64,000 bases of DNA, from positions 1 through 64,000 of the forward strand of contig NZ_JAFBDI010000003.1 in assembly GCF_016908145.1 (NCBI RefSeq). Direction: 5' to 3'. The notes below the pieces were generated by a model. That model was not told the origin of the DNA and did not search any database. It worked only from the letters and a program-made list of their open reading frames with translations. Of the stretch, positions 52,403-61,015 are shown in pieces. Source of the DNA: Marinitoga litoralis. GTDB taxonomy: Bacteria > Thermotogota > Thermotogae > Petrotogales > Petrotogaceae. Numbering within the stretch: the first letter of the stretch is position 1; the number at the start of each line of letters is the position of its first letter. Both the position numbers and the translations under genes were made by a program.

Positions 52403-53917
52403 ATGAAGAAAGTATTAGTATTATTAGTAGCTTTATTTGCAGTAGCTATGTTTGCTACAACAAATGCAAATGTATCAACAGAAGCTTGGGTGCAAGGAAG
52501 TGTTACATTTACTTTAGGGTTCGACGAAAATGGATTAGATCTTAACTTTAGTCAATATGATAACGATCAAGGCTATACATTGCACACAGGTATTTACGTA
52601 ACAGTACCTACAGGTGTAAATGCAGATGGTTCAGCAACATTATCTGCAAATGTTTCAGGTGGTTTTGGATTAGATAGCTGGACAACATTTGGAATTGATA
52701 ATATGAGTTATGAGGACGCAAATGTAAAGTTGTATTTAGCTAACTCTCCATATTATGACACATTCTCCTCATACACAGTTGCAAATTATGATAATAATTA
52801 TGATGGTTTAACAGATGCTCCTTTAGGCGCACACTATGCAGAATTAACAGTAAAACCATTAGGATTAGATGTATTATATGTTGATTTAAACTCTTCCTAT
52901 GATGTTACTGATCATTCAACATCTACAAAAGATGCTTCATTCTTAAATTCAGATGTTTTTGCAGCAAAAAAATCTTTAGATCTTGGAGCATTTGATTTAA
53001 CAGCTGCAGGTGCATTTTGGGCATCAGCACCAATGGCAAGAACAGCTGGAGTAGCTTTAGGTTATTCAGCAGATTTTAATTTATCTGGTAAAGATGCTTT
53101 AAAAGGATTAGGAATAAATGCAGTATATGGTGCTCAAAGCGCTACAGAAACAGATTTATCAGAAACTGCAATGAGAGTATTTGTAGATTATTCAAAAGAT
53201 TTTGAAGCTGGAATTGCGACATTATCTCCATATGTATCCTTTACTTATCAAAAAGGATTAGATAAATTAGCATTAGTAAACCAAGCATGGTCAGGAGATG
53301 CTTCAAATGTTTATGCTTCTTTAAATACTGCTTTAGACTTTGGTTTATCATTAGGTGTAGAAGGAACATACTATTTATCATCAGCCTCAACACCTGAATA
53401 TTCAGCATATGTGAGTTATGCACATAAATTTGCTGATTTAGCAAATATTGAAATGTTAAAAGTAACAAGAGCTTGGGATACAACTGATGTTGCAACAAAT
53501 GTGTTAAGATTCTCTGCTAAATTATCTGGTTCTCAAACATTCGATACAGTGACTGCAGGATATAGCTTATTTGCAAGAGTTCCAAACTTATTGGATAACC
53601 CAAGTAAAACATTCTGGTTATATGCAAATCCATATGTAACACTAAAACCTGTAGATAAAGTATCTGTATCAGCTAATTTATATGCTTATATAAATGCTTC
53701 TGATTCTACTGCTGATAAAAAAGATGATTTTGGTTATTCAGTAAATGTTGCTTACAATCCAAATTCTGTTATTGAATTAGGAGCTCATTTAGGTAATGAA
53801 GTAGCTGGGTATTCTTATGATGATGATTTTGGTGATTTCTATTATTACACAGGTAATGCATCCGGATTAGGTGGATACCACTGGTATGCATACGTAACAG
53901 GTACAGTAGAATTTTAA
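52403..53917 (+). CDS. outer-sheath beta-barrel porin (Omp-beta-like)
   Basis: 504 residues. Signal peptide of about 18-22 residues ending near TTNA. The rest is rich in Gly, aromatic and alternating hydrophobic residues with many beta strands, no Cys, and ends in YVTGTVEF with a terminal Phe, the outer membrane barrel insertion signal. Following the Omp-alpha-like gene, this is the likely Omp-beta-type porin. No known specificity. Own promoter; strong terminator after it. High Ala and Asp content and better codon choice suggest high expression. Confidence 0.8.
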   Translation: MKKVLVLLVALFAVAMFATTNANVSTEAWVQGSVTFTLGFDENGLDLNFSQYDNDQGYTLHTGIYVTVPTGVNADGSATLSANVSGGFGLDSWTTFGIDNMSYEDANVKLYLANSPYYDTFSSYTVANYDNNYDGLTDAPLGAHYAELTVKPLGLDVLYVDLNSSYDVTDHSTSTKDASFLNSDVFAAKKSLDLGAFDLTAAGAFWASAPMARTAGVALGYSADFNLSGKDALKGLGINAVYGAQSATETDLSETAMRVFVDYSKDFEAGIATLSPYVSFTYQKGLDKLALVNQAWSGDASNVYASLNTALDFGLSLGVEGTYYLSSASTPEYSAYVSYAHKFADLANIEMLKVTRAWDTTDVATNVLRFSAKLSGSQTFDTVTAGYSLFARVPNLLDNPSKTFWLYANPYVTLKPVDKVSVSANLYAYINASDSTADKKDDFGYSVNVAYNPNSVIELGAHLGNEVAGYSYDDDFGDFYYYTGNASGLGGYHWYAYVTGTVEF

Positions 53918-53934
53918 TAGATAATAATATTATC

Positions 53935-53961
53935 AATCCCGGCAATTGCCGGGATTTTTTT
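53935..53961 (+). terminator. terminator of the porin gene
   Basis: AATCCCGGC and GCCGGGATT with an AATT loop, then a run of seven T. The stem is a 22-base perfect palindrome. Confidence 0.92.
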
Positions 53962-53995
53962 AGCGGTATTATTTAATTATCACGGAGGTTTTAAA

Positions 53996-55666
53996 ATGAA
54001 AAAAGGAGTTTTTTTATTAATATTCTTTTTTGTTTTCTTCATTTTCTCTTTTGGAATAGATTTTGACATTGATTATTGGTATATTGATTATAAGCTATTA
54101 TTAGATGAAAACGGAATCGATATAAAAGATAATCTGGATATTTCGTATAAAATTTCTTTTAGTGATTACTTATTTTCAAAAAAATGGGAGTTATCTTTTG
54201 AAAATTATAATGGTTTTCCAGAATTTGATGAACTAAAAATTCATTTTAATGATGAATATTCTTTTTTATTTAAATCAAATTATTTTGGAATCAACTATAA
54301 AGATAAAATTACCTTATATTATAAAGACTTATCAGATAATTATGTTGTATCCGAAGATAAATCAAGCAAAAATATTTCTTTTAATTTAGAAAATTTATTA
54401 AATAATTCAGAATATGGTTTTTTAATAGAAAAATATAAATATAAAAATTTTAGAATTGATTATCTTAATATATATGCAAAAAACAATACAAATACTTATT
54501 CGAAAGATATTTATTATTTAAATTCAACAACAAAAAACAATGAAATAGAAAGGTTAAATCAATTAAAATCAACATTAGAATATTTAAAAAATAAATATAT
54601 CAGTGAATTTTACATTTCTGAACAGGGAACCGATGTTTCTTCAAATTCAACAATTATTGCAATAAACAACTCTATTGAAGAAATTGATGATCAAATTGAA
54701 AGTTTAAATTCTTATTCTCAAAAGGAGAATATAGATACTACATATATTGAAAATGGAATATATTCATACTTAAAATATAATGGCTTTTATTTTACTGGTA
54801 TATATTTAAGAAAAGAAAATGAAGAGATTAAAAGTGAAAAAGCGACTCCAATAGAATTAGATGTTGCAGATTATATTAATTTCAATAATTCCGAATTAGA
54901 TATAAATAATATATTGTCATTAAAAAATATCGAAATTGGAAATGAATATAATTATTCATTAGAAAAGGAAATTAAAACAAAAAAATATTTAAAGATTGGC
55001 TATAAAAATAGATTTAAGGCTTTAAATACTTTTTTCTTGCCTAATATTAAATTTATATGGAAAAAAGATAATACATTGCCTTATTATATTTATCCATTAA
55101 GTTTAAGTGCAGAATATTTGAATTTTGATTCAATTTATAAGATATATTCGGAAGAAGCAACTACTCTTGTTTTAGGTTCTCAAATAACGAAACTATTTGG
55201 GAAGAATTCTTTTTATTTAAATTATAACTTAGCAATGGATTTTAATGAAGGTAAAAATTCTTATAATCAAGTATTAGATGGATTTTTAAGATTCCAATTT
55301 GGAAAAAATTATACTAAGTTAGGGTATAAAAATTATACTTTACACTTAGGTGATAAAGAAAATGAGGATATATTTCAAAAATACTATTTTGAAGGAGTTT
55401 TAATTCCAATAAAAAATATTTATTTAAATACCCAGCTATGGGATTACGGTTATGACAAATTGAAAGATATTGAACATGAAGTTGGATACGAAGTTGATAT
55501 TTATTATAAGTTAAATGAAATGAGAACAGGTTTTGAATTTGGAAATGCTGTTACAGATAAAACAACTAAACTTATTGTTGGTTCTAAGGATAATCATTAT
55601 TGGCAATTTTATATCAAAATAGATTTAACACCATCTTCTGAAGAAGCTTTTGAATATAAAGAATAA
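53996..55666 (+). CDS. exported beta-rich envelope protein, unknown
   Basis: Not recognised. 556 residues with a 17-20 residue signal peptide (hydrophobic Phe-rich core) and a body full of aromatic, alternating beta-strand segments; the end has YWQFYIKIDL, like a last barrel strand, followed by an acidic tail. A central helical stretch (about 180-250) includes EIERLNQLKSTLEYLKN. It probably sits in the outer sheath beside the porin. Good GGAGG site. Its position after Omp-alpha and porin genes suggests an envelope role, but no specific function. Confidence 0.7.
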   Translation: MKKGVFLLIFFFVFFIFSFGIDFDIDYWYIDYKLLLDENGIDIKDNLDISYKISFSDYLFSKKWELSFENYNGFPEFDELKIHFNDEYSFLFKSNYFGINYKDKITLYYKDLSDNYVVSEDKSSKNISFNLENLLNNSEYGFLIEKYKYKNFRIDYLNIYAKNNTNTYSKDIYYLNSTTKNNEIERLNQLKSTLEYLKNKYISEFYISEQGTDVSSNSTIIAINNSIEEIDDQIESLNSYSQKENIDTTYIENGIYSYLKYNGFYFTGIYLRKENEEIKSEKATPIELDVADYINFNNSELDINNILSLKNIEIGNEYNYSLEKEIKTKKYLKIGYKNRFKALNTFFLPNIKFIWKKDNTLPYYIYPLSLSAEYLNFDSIYKIYSEEATTLVLGSQITKLFGKNSFYLNYNLAMDFNEGKNSYNQVLDGFLRFQFGKNYTKLGYKNYTLHLGDKENEDIFQKYYFEGVLIPIKNIYLNTQLWDYGYDKLKDIEHEVGYEVDIYYKLNEMRTGFEFGNAVTDKTTKLIVGSKDNHYWQFYIKIDLTPSSEEAFEYKE

Positions 55667-55672
55667 AAAAAC

Positions 55673-55695
55673 CCCGGAAATAATCCGGGATTTTT
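55673..55695. terminator. bidirectional terminator between the envelope gene and tRNA-Asp
   Basis: CCCGGA and TCCGGG flank AATAA. A T-run follows on the plus strand (ATTTTT) and a longer one on the minus strand, where it ends the tRNA-Asp transcript. Confidence 0.8.
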
Positions 55696-55696
55696 C

Positions 55697-55773
55697 TGGC
55701 GGGGACGACGGGACTCGAACCCGCGGCCACCGGTGTGACAGACCGGCATGCTAACCAACTGCACCACGTCCCC
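55697..55773 (-). tRNA. tRNA-Asp (anticodon GTC)
   Basis: 77 bases with encoded CCA. Acceptor stem GGGGACG/CGTCCCC, D-arm with GTTGGTTAGC, anticodon stem CCGGT/ACCGG around CTGTCAC (anticodon GTC), T-arm with GGTTCGAGTCC, discriminator G, as expected for Asp. A TAAAAT (55787-55792 on the minus strand) might be the -10 box. Confidence 0.97.
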
Positions 55774-55921
55774 AACCGACAGTTATATTTTACCAAAAGA
55801 ATTATTACAAATCCAGTCATATGTGGTTTCTAAAAAGTGACATGTTTTTTAGTATTTTTTTAAAGAATTATATGTTTTTAATTGAAAAAATAGAAAAAAT
55901 CTTCAAAATTAATATTAATGC

Positions 55922-55950
55922 TTGATTTTAACAAAAAAATGTGGTAAAAT
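55922..55950 (+). promoter_or_regulatory. promoter of the HU gene
   Basis: TTGATT (55922-55927), 17-base spacer, TAAAAT (55945-55950); 42 bases to the ATG. Confidence 0.78.
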
Positions 55951-55992
55951 TCCTGTGAAATGCGTTTATATCAATACTTAGGGGGTGCGTGT

Positions 55993-56265
55993 ATGAATAA
56001 GAAAGAATTAGTTAGTGCATTAGCTGAAAAAGTTAATGTAACAAAGAAAGAAGCAGCATTATTTGTTGATTCTTTTGTTGAAGTTGTTTCAGATGCTTTA
56101 GAAAAAGGTGAAAGCGTTAAAATTGTTGGATTTGGAACATTTGAAGTTGTAGAAAGAAAACCAAGAAAAGGTGTTAATCCACAAACAAAAGAAGCTATTG
56201 AAATTCCTGGTGGAAAAGTACCTAAATTTAAAGCTGGTAAAGAATTAAAAGAAAAAGTAAAATAA
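55993..56265 (+). CDS. hup: DNA-binding protein HU
   Basis: 90-residue nucleoid protein. It starts NKKELVSALAEKVNVTKKEAALFVDSF and has VKIVGFGTFEVVERKPRKGVNPQTKE with the Pro-containing arm for DNA bending; GGKVPKFKAGKELKE ends it. The ATG at 55993 has GGGGGTG upstream; the longer frame starting at 55960 has no ribosome site. Followed by a strong terminator. Confidence 0.96.
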   Translation: MNKKELVSALAEKVNVTKKEAALFVDSFVEVVSDALEKGESVKIVGFGTFEVVERKPRKGVNPQTKEAIEIPGGKVPKFKAGKELKEKVK

Positions 56266-56296
56266 TTTAAACGGAGCCAAAAAGGCTCCGTTTAAA
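56266..56296 (+). terminator. terminator of HU / leader hairpin of crcB
   Basis: TTTAAACGGAGCC and its exact complement flank AAAAA. The T-run is short (the arm ends TTTAAATTT), and the crcB ribosome site starts 4 bases later, so this hairpin is both an HU terminator and very close to crcB translation start. Confidence 0.75.
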
Positions 56297-56311
56297 TTTA
56301 GGAGGTATTTT

Positions 56312-56689
56312 ATGTCTTTAATATATATTGGATTAGGAGGATTTTTTGGAGCAATATTTAGATATATAGTATCGAAATATATAAACACATCTTTCCCTTT
56401 AAGTAATATGCCATATGGAACTCTAGTAATTAATATTATAGGTGCATTTATATTGAGTTTTTTAATGTCATTGAGCATATATAAGTTGGAAATACCTAAA
56501 AATTTTATGTTGTTTTTTGCAACGGGATTTATAGGATCATTTACAACGTTCTCAACATTAATGTATGAAACTATTATTCTAAGTGAAGAGTCATTTAATT
56601 TATATTCTTTGATTTATTTAACTTTAAGTATTATGTTAGGGTTATTATTTTCATTTATAGGATATTCTTTGGGGAGGATGGGATCATGA
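56312..56689 (+). CDS. crcB: fluoride channel CrcB/Fluc
   Basis: 125 residues with four membrane segments. Signature segments: GGFFGAIFRY near the N terminus, GTLVINIIGAF, and GFIGSFTTFSTLMYE, with the Na+/F- path residues. It exports fluoride as a dual-topology dimer. No fluoride riboswitch was seen upstream: only the HU terminator and 15 bases separate it. It overlaps the DUF190 gene by 4 bases. Confidence 0.95.
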   Translation: MSLIYIGLGGFFGAIFRYIVSKYINTSFPLSNMPYGTLVINIIGAFILSFLMSLSIYKLEIPKNFMLFFATGFIGSFTTFSTLMYETIILSEESFNLYSLIYLTLSIMLGLLFSFIGYSLGRMGS

Positions 56690-57006
56690 CATTTTTAAGA
56701 GTATATTTAGGAGAAAGCGATCATTGCTCTCATGAACCAGCATATAAGAAAATAGTAAAATTATGTTATGATAAAGGAATAAAAGGAGTTACTGTTTTAA
56801 AAGGAATAATGGGATTTGGAGAAAAACATCATGTTCATAGAGTTGATTTTTTTACATTAAGCGAGGATTTGCCTATAATTATTGAAGTTATTGATGAAAA
56901 AGAGAAAATTTTAGATTTGATAGAAGATATAAAAAAATGTGATTTTGATGGGTTAGTAGTATATTGGGATGTAAATACAATAAGAATAAATAAAGAAGCC
57001 CATTAA
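56686..57006 (+). CDS. DUF190 family protein
   Basis: 106 residues. It starts FLRVYLGESDHCSHEPAYKKIV with LKGIMGFGEKHHVHRVDFFTLSEDLPIIIEVID, the DUF190 signature with a PII-like fold. Family members often lie next to crcB; the role is unknown. It overlaps crcB by 4 bases (ATGA), so both are translated together. Confidence 0.9.
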   Translation: MTFLRVYLGESDHCSHEPAYKKIVKLCYDKGIKGVTVLKGIMGFGEKHHVHRVDFFTLSEDLPIIIEVIDEKEKILDLIEDIKKCDFDGLVVYWDVNTIRINKEAH

Positions 57007-57011
57007 GGGCT
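56997..57011. terminator. weak terminator between DUF190 and the 46-residue ORF
   Basis: AGCCC and GGGCT flank ATTAA; CCTTTTTA follows on the plus strand, and TCTTTATTT on the minus strand. Only 5 bp, so uncertain, though it fits the 3' ends of both genes. Confidence 0.45.
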
Positions 57012-57016
57012 CCTTT

Positions 57017-57157
57017 TTATATATTTATATTATTATTCATATATATTTCTAATGCTTCTTCTTTAAAGTTTTCAACTAATTTGTCTATTTCGTTTTCTGA
57101 AGGTTTATTTTCCATGTATCCTAATTTTTTATTTAAAAATCTGGAAATGATTTTCAT
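57017..57157 (-). CDS. 46-residue charged protein, unknown
   Basis: Too short for a usual gene caller but well supported: a near-perfect ribosome site GGGGAGGGAG lies 5 bases before ATG 57157. Its start reads MKIISRFLNKKLGY, and the remainder is helical and acidic (NEIDKLVENFKEEALEIYM). It has no Cys and no membrane segment. Convergent with DUF190; the shared stem at 56997 could end both. No recognised family. Confidence 0.6.
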   Translation of the reverse strand: MKIISRFLNKKLGYMENKPSENEIDKLVENFKEEALEIYMNNNINI

Positions 57158-57325
57158 TTATCTCCCTCCCCTTGTAATGATTTCATATTTATTATATATT
57201 TTAAAAAATACAATTCGGTTTCCGAACTATTATGTTATGTATTTAAATTCTTTTCATTTATATTAATCAATAAAATTTTAAAGGAGGAAGAAATATTAAT
57301 TTAATATTATTGAAATGTAGTATCT

Positions 57326-58675
57326 TTAAATATAAATTTTTTCAAAGTAATTTATACTTTTACTAATAATACTCTTTATTTCATCCATAGTATAGGTATA
57401 ATTCTTTTCTCCATATTCTTTAATGACGAATAAATTAGTTAAAAGTTCAAATTCCTTTGGATAATTTATATTTTTTAATAATTCATAAGGGGTTAAATGA
57501 GAATAAGATTTAAAATATTTATTTCTTATATATTTATAACCTTCATCTATTAAAAAAGGTATATCTTCATCATTAAACTCTTCTACAGAGAAATTCTCTA
57601 TCTTTTTTTCTTCTAATTTTTGTTTATTAAATAATTTTTTTAAGAATATAATAATTGTAATTCCTAAAAGAATTGATATTATTAAAAAAATCCATTTAAT
57701 TTCACTATATATTTTAGTATATGCGCTTCTCGGTGAATTAGCAATCTCTCTAAAAACATCAACAATTTTACTAGAAGAGGCAGCGTTTATATTATTGCTT
57801 TTTGTATTTAAAGAGCTTATTTCATTTTCCGCCATAGAAACACGGTCTCTGTTCATATATGCAATGCTTGTACCCATTATAGCCCAAGCAGAAAAGAAAA
57901 TTATTATATAAATGATAATTTTTCTTTTTTCTTTTTTTGTAAATAATCTCCAAGTATAAAATGCTGAAATAATAGCAATTAAACCGCCTATAAAAATATT
58001 TATAAAAATTATAGTATCAATAACATTATTATTTTTTTTAATTTGTTCTTTTTCTTCAACAGTAATATTATTGATATATTTCTTTTTTACTATTTCCAAT
58101 CGTTCATTTGTTTTAGGCGTTTGAGAGTTAGATAAAGTGTCATTATTATCATTTAATTGAACATCAGAAGAAAAATTTATATTTTTTATAGGATTATAAT
58201 AACTACCAAAATTCCATATAGTAAAAATAATAAATATAGAAAAAATGAAAACAATTAATTTCTTATTTTTTTGATCTTTTAATATTTCAATTAAAGAAAC
58301 AATAAAAGTTAAAAGAGGGAAAAATGGATTAATTAAATTTCTTAATAAAATAACTGAAACTAAAAATAAGAATGTATATTTTATAACATCCTTTGATTCA
58401 AAAGGTAAAAAATATGAAAGAACAACAATAGCAATTAAATTGAAACTATATAACAAATTTTTTGAATCTACAGCATTTAAAAGAAAAAAAATCCAAGCAA
58501 ATACTCCAATTAAAGATAAAAAAGCAATATAGTAAGGCATTCCAAATTTTCGTATTCTAATAAATAAAAATGAAAATAAAAATCCCATTAATAATATAAC
58601 GATTCCGCTATGCAAATTAAAAGGTACAAAGGTTAAAAAAAGAGATATTAAATAAATTAATCTTTGTCTTTTCAT
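57326..58675 (-). CDS. TgpA-like membrane protein without transglutaminase domain, DUF4129 tail
   Basis: 449 residues. Several N-terminal membrane segments (about 5-165), an extracytoplasmic stretch, two further segments (about 222-245 and 255-278), another at 325-345, and a cytosolic C-terminal DUF4129-like region (GYKYIRNKYFKSYSHLTPYELL... TNLFVIKEYGEKNYT). The usual TgpA transglutaminase-like core with Cys-His-Asp was not seen. It ends the moxR-DUF58-DUF4129 group, spaced 8 bases from DUF58. The product may act in envelope assembly or assist MoxR-dependent maturation; no enzyme function is supported. Confidence 0.75.
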   Translation of the reverse strand: MKRQRLIYLISLFLTFVPFNLHSGIVILLMGFLFSFLFIRIRKFGMPYYIAFLSLIGVFAWIFFLLNAVDSKNLLYSFNLIAIVVLSYFLPFESKDVIKYTFLFLVSVILLRNLINPFFPLLTFIVSLIEILKDQKNKKLIVFIFSIFIIFTIWNFGSYYNPIKNINFSSDVQLNDNNDTLSNSQTPKTNERLEIVKKKYINNITVEEKEQIKKNNNVIDTIIFINIFIGGLIAIISAFYTWRLFTKKEKRKIIIYIIIFFSAWAIMGTSIAYMNRDRVSMAENEISSLNTKSNNINAASSSKIVDVFREIANSPRSAYTKIYSEIKWIFLIISILLGITIIIFLKKLFNKQKLEEKKIENFSVEEFNDEDIPFLIDEGYKYIRNKYFKSYSHLTPYELLKNINYPKEFELLTNLFVIKEYGEKNYTYTMDEIKSIISKSINYFEKIYI

Positions 58676-58683
58676 GCTATCAC

Positions 58684-59931
58684 CTATATTGTTTCAAAAA
58701 TTTCAGTTAAAGAGTTATTAGGAGAAATCAATCTAACTATAATATGATTTTCTTCTAATAAAACAGCTTTTTTCTCAAGATCAATAGCTTCTATCCTAAA
58801 CATCTCATGTTCTTTTATATCTAATTTTCCTTCACTTTCAATCCTAAAACCATACGGCATTAATAAAACAATTACCTTTGAGGTTTTAGCTCTTAATTTT
58901 ATTAAGTCTGGAATAATACTGTCAGTTAAGTGGATAGAAATTATAATTACAGTATCTTCATATGTAAAAATATCCTTTTCTATAACTTCTTCTAATTTAT
59001 ATTTATGATCATTAGTTCCTTCTACACTTGATAAAATATCAAAATAATTAACCCAATCATTTGATGAATGTCTAATTATATCTTTCCCGATAATAACTAA
59101 ATTGACATCTTGATGTTTATCTTTTTGATATTTGATAATACTTGCAGTAGCTTTTAGAGCATATTCTTCATATATTTTTCTTTCGCTTTTCCAAAAAATA
59201 TTATTTTTTGGTATTCCATCTGGAAGATTTAAATCTACAAACATATATAATTTTCCTGTAGATGTATGAGAATACTTTTTTACCATTAATTTATCATATT
59301 TAGCAGATATTTTCCAATTTATTCTATTCATAGGTTCATTATTATATTCATCAATATTTTCAACATATGTAACATCTTCTAATACTCGTATATTTGATTT
59401 TTGACCTGGTAAAAGCTTCTTTAAACTTTCTTTATTAAATTCAGAATAAATAAATTCGGGTAAAACTTCTATAGTTTTTTCAACTTTTTTTGTTTTCCAA
59501 AACTCAAACCCTAAAGGAGTACTATATTTTAAGCTTATATAACCAATTTCCTTTAATCCCCTGCTTCCAAAAGATGTTATAAATACTATTTTTTTTCTTT
59601 CATTAGCTTTGATTTTAACTTTTTGAAAGGGAGGTTTTAATCTGCTTAATAAATTTGATGGGGATATAGTAACAATAATATCCTCATTAGAATTGTTTTT
59701 TAGAAAAACTCTATACTCCAGTTCTTCTTCTATAAAACATTTTTCATATTCTAAATCATATGTGATTTCTATATTTTCAAATATTTTTTTCTTTTGAAAG
59801 AATTCATACCACCCTAAACCAACAAAAGTCAATAGCAATATCGTATAATTGCTAAAATAAAAAATATTAAATAATAATGCTACAAAAGACATTATTATTA
59901 ATCCTTTTATTTTATAATTCATATTTATCAT
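58684..59931 (-). CDS. DUF58-domain protein
   Basis: 415 residues: an N-terminal membrane hairpin (about 8-38) and a vWA-like cytosolic domain. The DUF58 signature RINWKISAKYDKLMVKKY lies near residue 206, followed by MFVDLN and the VWA-like TVIIISIHLTD. DUF58 proteins work with MoxR ATPases. The start at 59931 directly abuts the moxR stop. Two further Met codons close by leave the start slightly uncertain. Confidence 0.87.
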   Translation of the reverse strand: MINMNYKIKGLIIMSFVALLFNIFYFSNYTILLLTFVGLGWYEFFQKKKIFENIEITYDLEYEKCFIEEELEYRVFLKNNSNEDIIVTISPSNLLSRLKPPFQKVKIKANERKKIVFITSFGSRGLKEIGYISLKYSTPLGFEFWKTKKVEKTIEVLPEFIYSEFNKESLKKLLPGQKSNIRVLEDVTYVENIDEYNNEPMNRINWKISAKYDKLMVKKYSHTSTGKLYMFVDLNLPDGIPKNNIFWKSERKIYEEYALKATASIIKYQKDKHQDVNLVIIGKDIIRHSSNDWVNYFDILSSVEGTNDHKYKLEEVIEKDIFTYEDTVIIISIHLTDSIIPDLIKLRAKTSKVIVLLMPYGFRIESEGKLDIKEHEMFRIEAIDLEKKAVLLEENHIIVRLISPNNSLTEIFETI

Positions 59932-60864
59932 CTACTTTATTACCTTTACTTCATCTAAAATTTCTTCAATTAATTTATAAGTTGATACTTTTTTAATTTT
60001 TGCTTCAGCTTTTAAAATTATTCTATGAGATAAAGTATATTTTGCAATTTTCTTAATATCATCAGGAATAACAAAATCTCTATTTTCTATTGCTGCAATG
60101 CTTTTTGATAATTGCATTAAAGCTATAGATCCTCTAGGACTTGCACCAACTTTTATATCCTTATGATTTCTTGTCTTATTTACAATATCAACAATATATT
60201 TTTTTATTTCATCTGAAACATGTACATTTTTAATTTCTTCTTTTATTTTTTTTATTTCATCGTAATTAGAAACAGATGTTATTTTACTAATAGGATGTTC
60301 TTTTTCTTGAGAATTAAGCATATTAATTTCATTTTCGATATCTGGATACCCTAAAGAGAGTTTAATCATAAATCTATCTAATTGAGCTTCTGGTAAAGGG
60401 AATGTACCTTCATACTCAATAGGATTTTGAGTAGCTATAACAAAAAAGTTATTATCTAAATTATGAGTTATTCCATCAATAGATACTTGATTTTCTGCTA
60501 ATGATTCTAATAATGCAGATTGTGTCCTAGGAGTTGCTCTATTAATTTCATCACCTAGAAGAATATTAGTAAATATTGGTCCTTTTTTTAATATAAACTC
60601 GTTTTTGTTCTTATCAAAAATATATAAACCAATTAAATCATTAGGTAGTAAATCTGGTGTAAATTGAACTCTTTTAAAATCTAAATCAAATGATTTCGCT
60701 AAAGCTCTAGCTAACATAGTTTTTCCTGTACCTGGTACATCTTCAAGTAAAACATGACCATTTGAGTAAAATACAGCCAAAACTAATTTAATTTCTTCTT
60801 CCTTACCTTTAATAACAGTGCTTACATTATTAATGATTTTTTTTGATAAGTCTGACGTAATCAT
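59932..60864 (-). CDS. MoxR-family AAA+ ATPase
   Basis: 310 residues. Walker A EDVPGTGKTMLARALA, Walker B LLGDEINRATP, sensor 1 FFVIATQNPIEYEGTFPLPEAQ and the RGSIALMQ segment are all typical. MoxR proteins are chaperone-like and usually encoded with DUF58/vWA partners, as here. The ATG at 60864 has AAAGGAGA; the longer frame, 21 codons upstream, has no ribosome site. A TATAAT lies on the minus strand at 60896-60901, without a clear -35. Confidence 0.94.
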   Translation of the reverse strand: MITSDLSKKIINNVSTVIKGKEEEIKLVLAVFYSNGHVLLEDVPGTGKTMLARALAKSFDLDFKRVQFTPDLLPNDLIGLYIFDKNKNEFILKKGPIFTNILLGDEINRATPRTQSALLESLAENQVSIDGITHNLDNNFFVIATQNPIEYEGTFPLPEAQLDRFMIKLSLGYPDIENEINMLNSQEKEHPISKITSVSNYDEIKKIKEEIKNVHVSDEIKKYIVDIVNKTRNHKDIKVGASPRGSIALMQLSKSIAAIENRDFVIPDDIKKIAKYTLSHRIILKAEAKIKKVSTYKLIEEILDEVKVIK

Positions 60865-60912
60865 AATATTCTCCTTTCTGAAAAATTTCACTTTAATTAT
60901 AACATGATATAT

Positions 60913-60935
60913 AAAAAATGCTCCCATAAGGGAGC
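60913..60935 (-). terminator. terminator of the ABC exporter operon
   Basis: Minus strand GCTCCC and GGGAGC around TTAT, then ATTTTTT. It follows the leftward ABC permease stop at 61016 and precedes the moxR promoter. Confidence 0.82.
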
Positions 60936-61015
60936 TAAATCATTTATTTATCTATTTTAAGGGGTTGTACCATAATTATACAATTCAATACTTAGAAAAC
61001 ACTTAGAAAAATATT

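Noticed and set aside
55614-55820. 68-codon leftward ORF running through tRNA-Asp
   Set aside because: Most of the frame is the tRNA gene and its terminator, which explain the conserved-looking sequence.
56279-56315. Fluoride riboswitch upstream of crcB
   Set aside because: Only the HU hairpin and about 15 bases precede the gene; no room and no aptamer motif.
57081-57266. 61-codon rightward ORF after DUF190
   Set aside because: Lies opposite the 46-residue leftward ORF, which has a far better ribosome site; the rightward peptide is only hydrophobic A+T-derived sequence.
57158-57325. Gene or regulatory RNA between the 46-residue ORF and the DUF4129 gene
   Set aside because: A lone AAAGGAGGAAG near 57280 has no start codon in reach; nothing else was seen.
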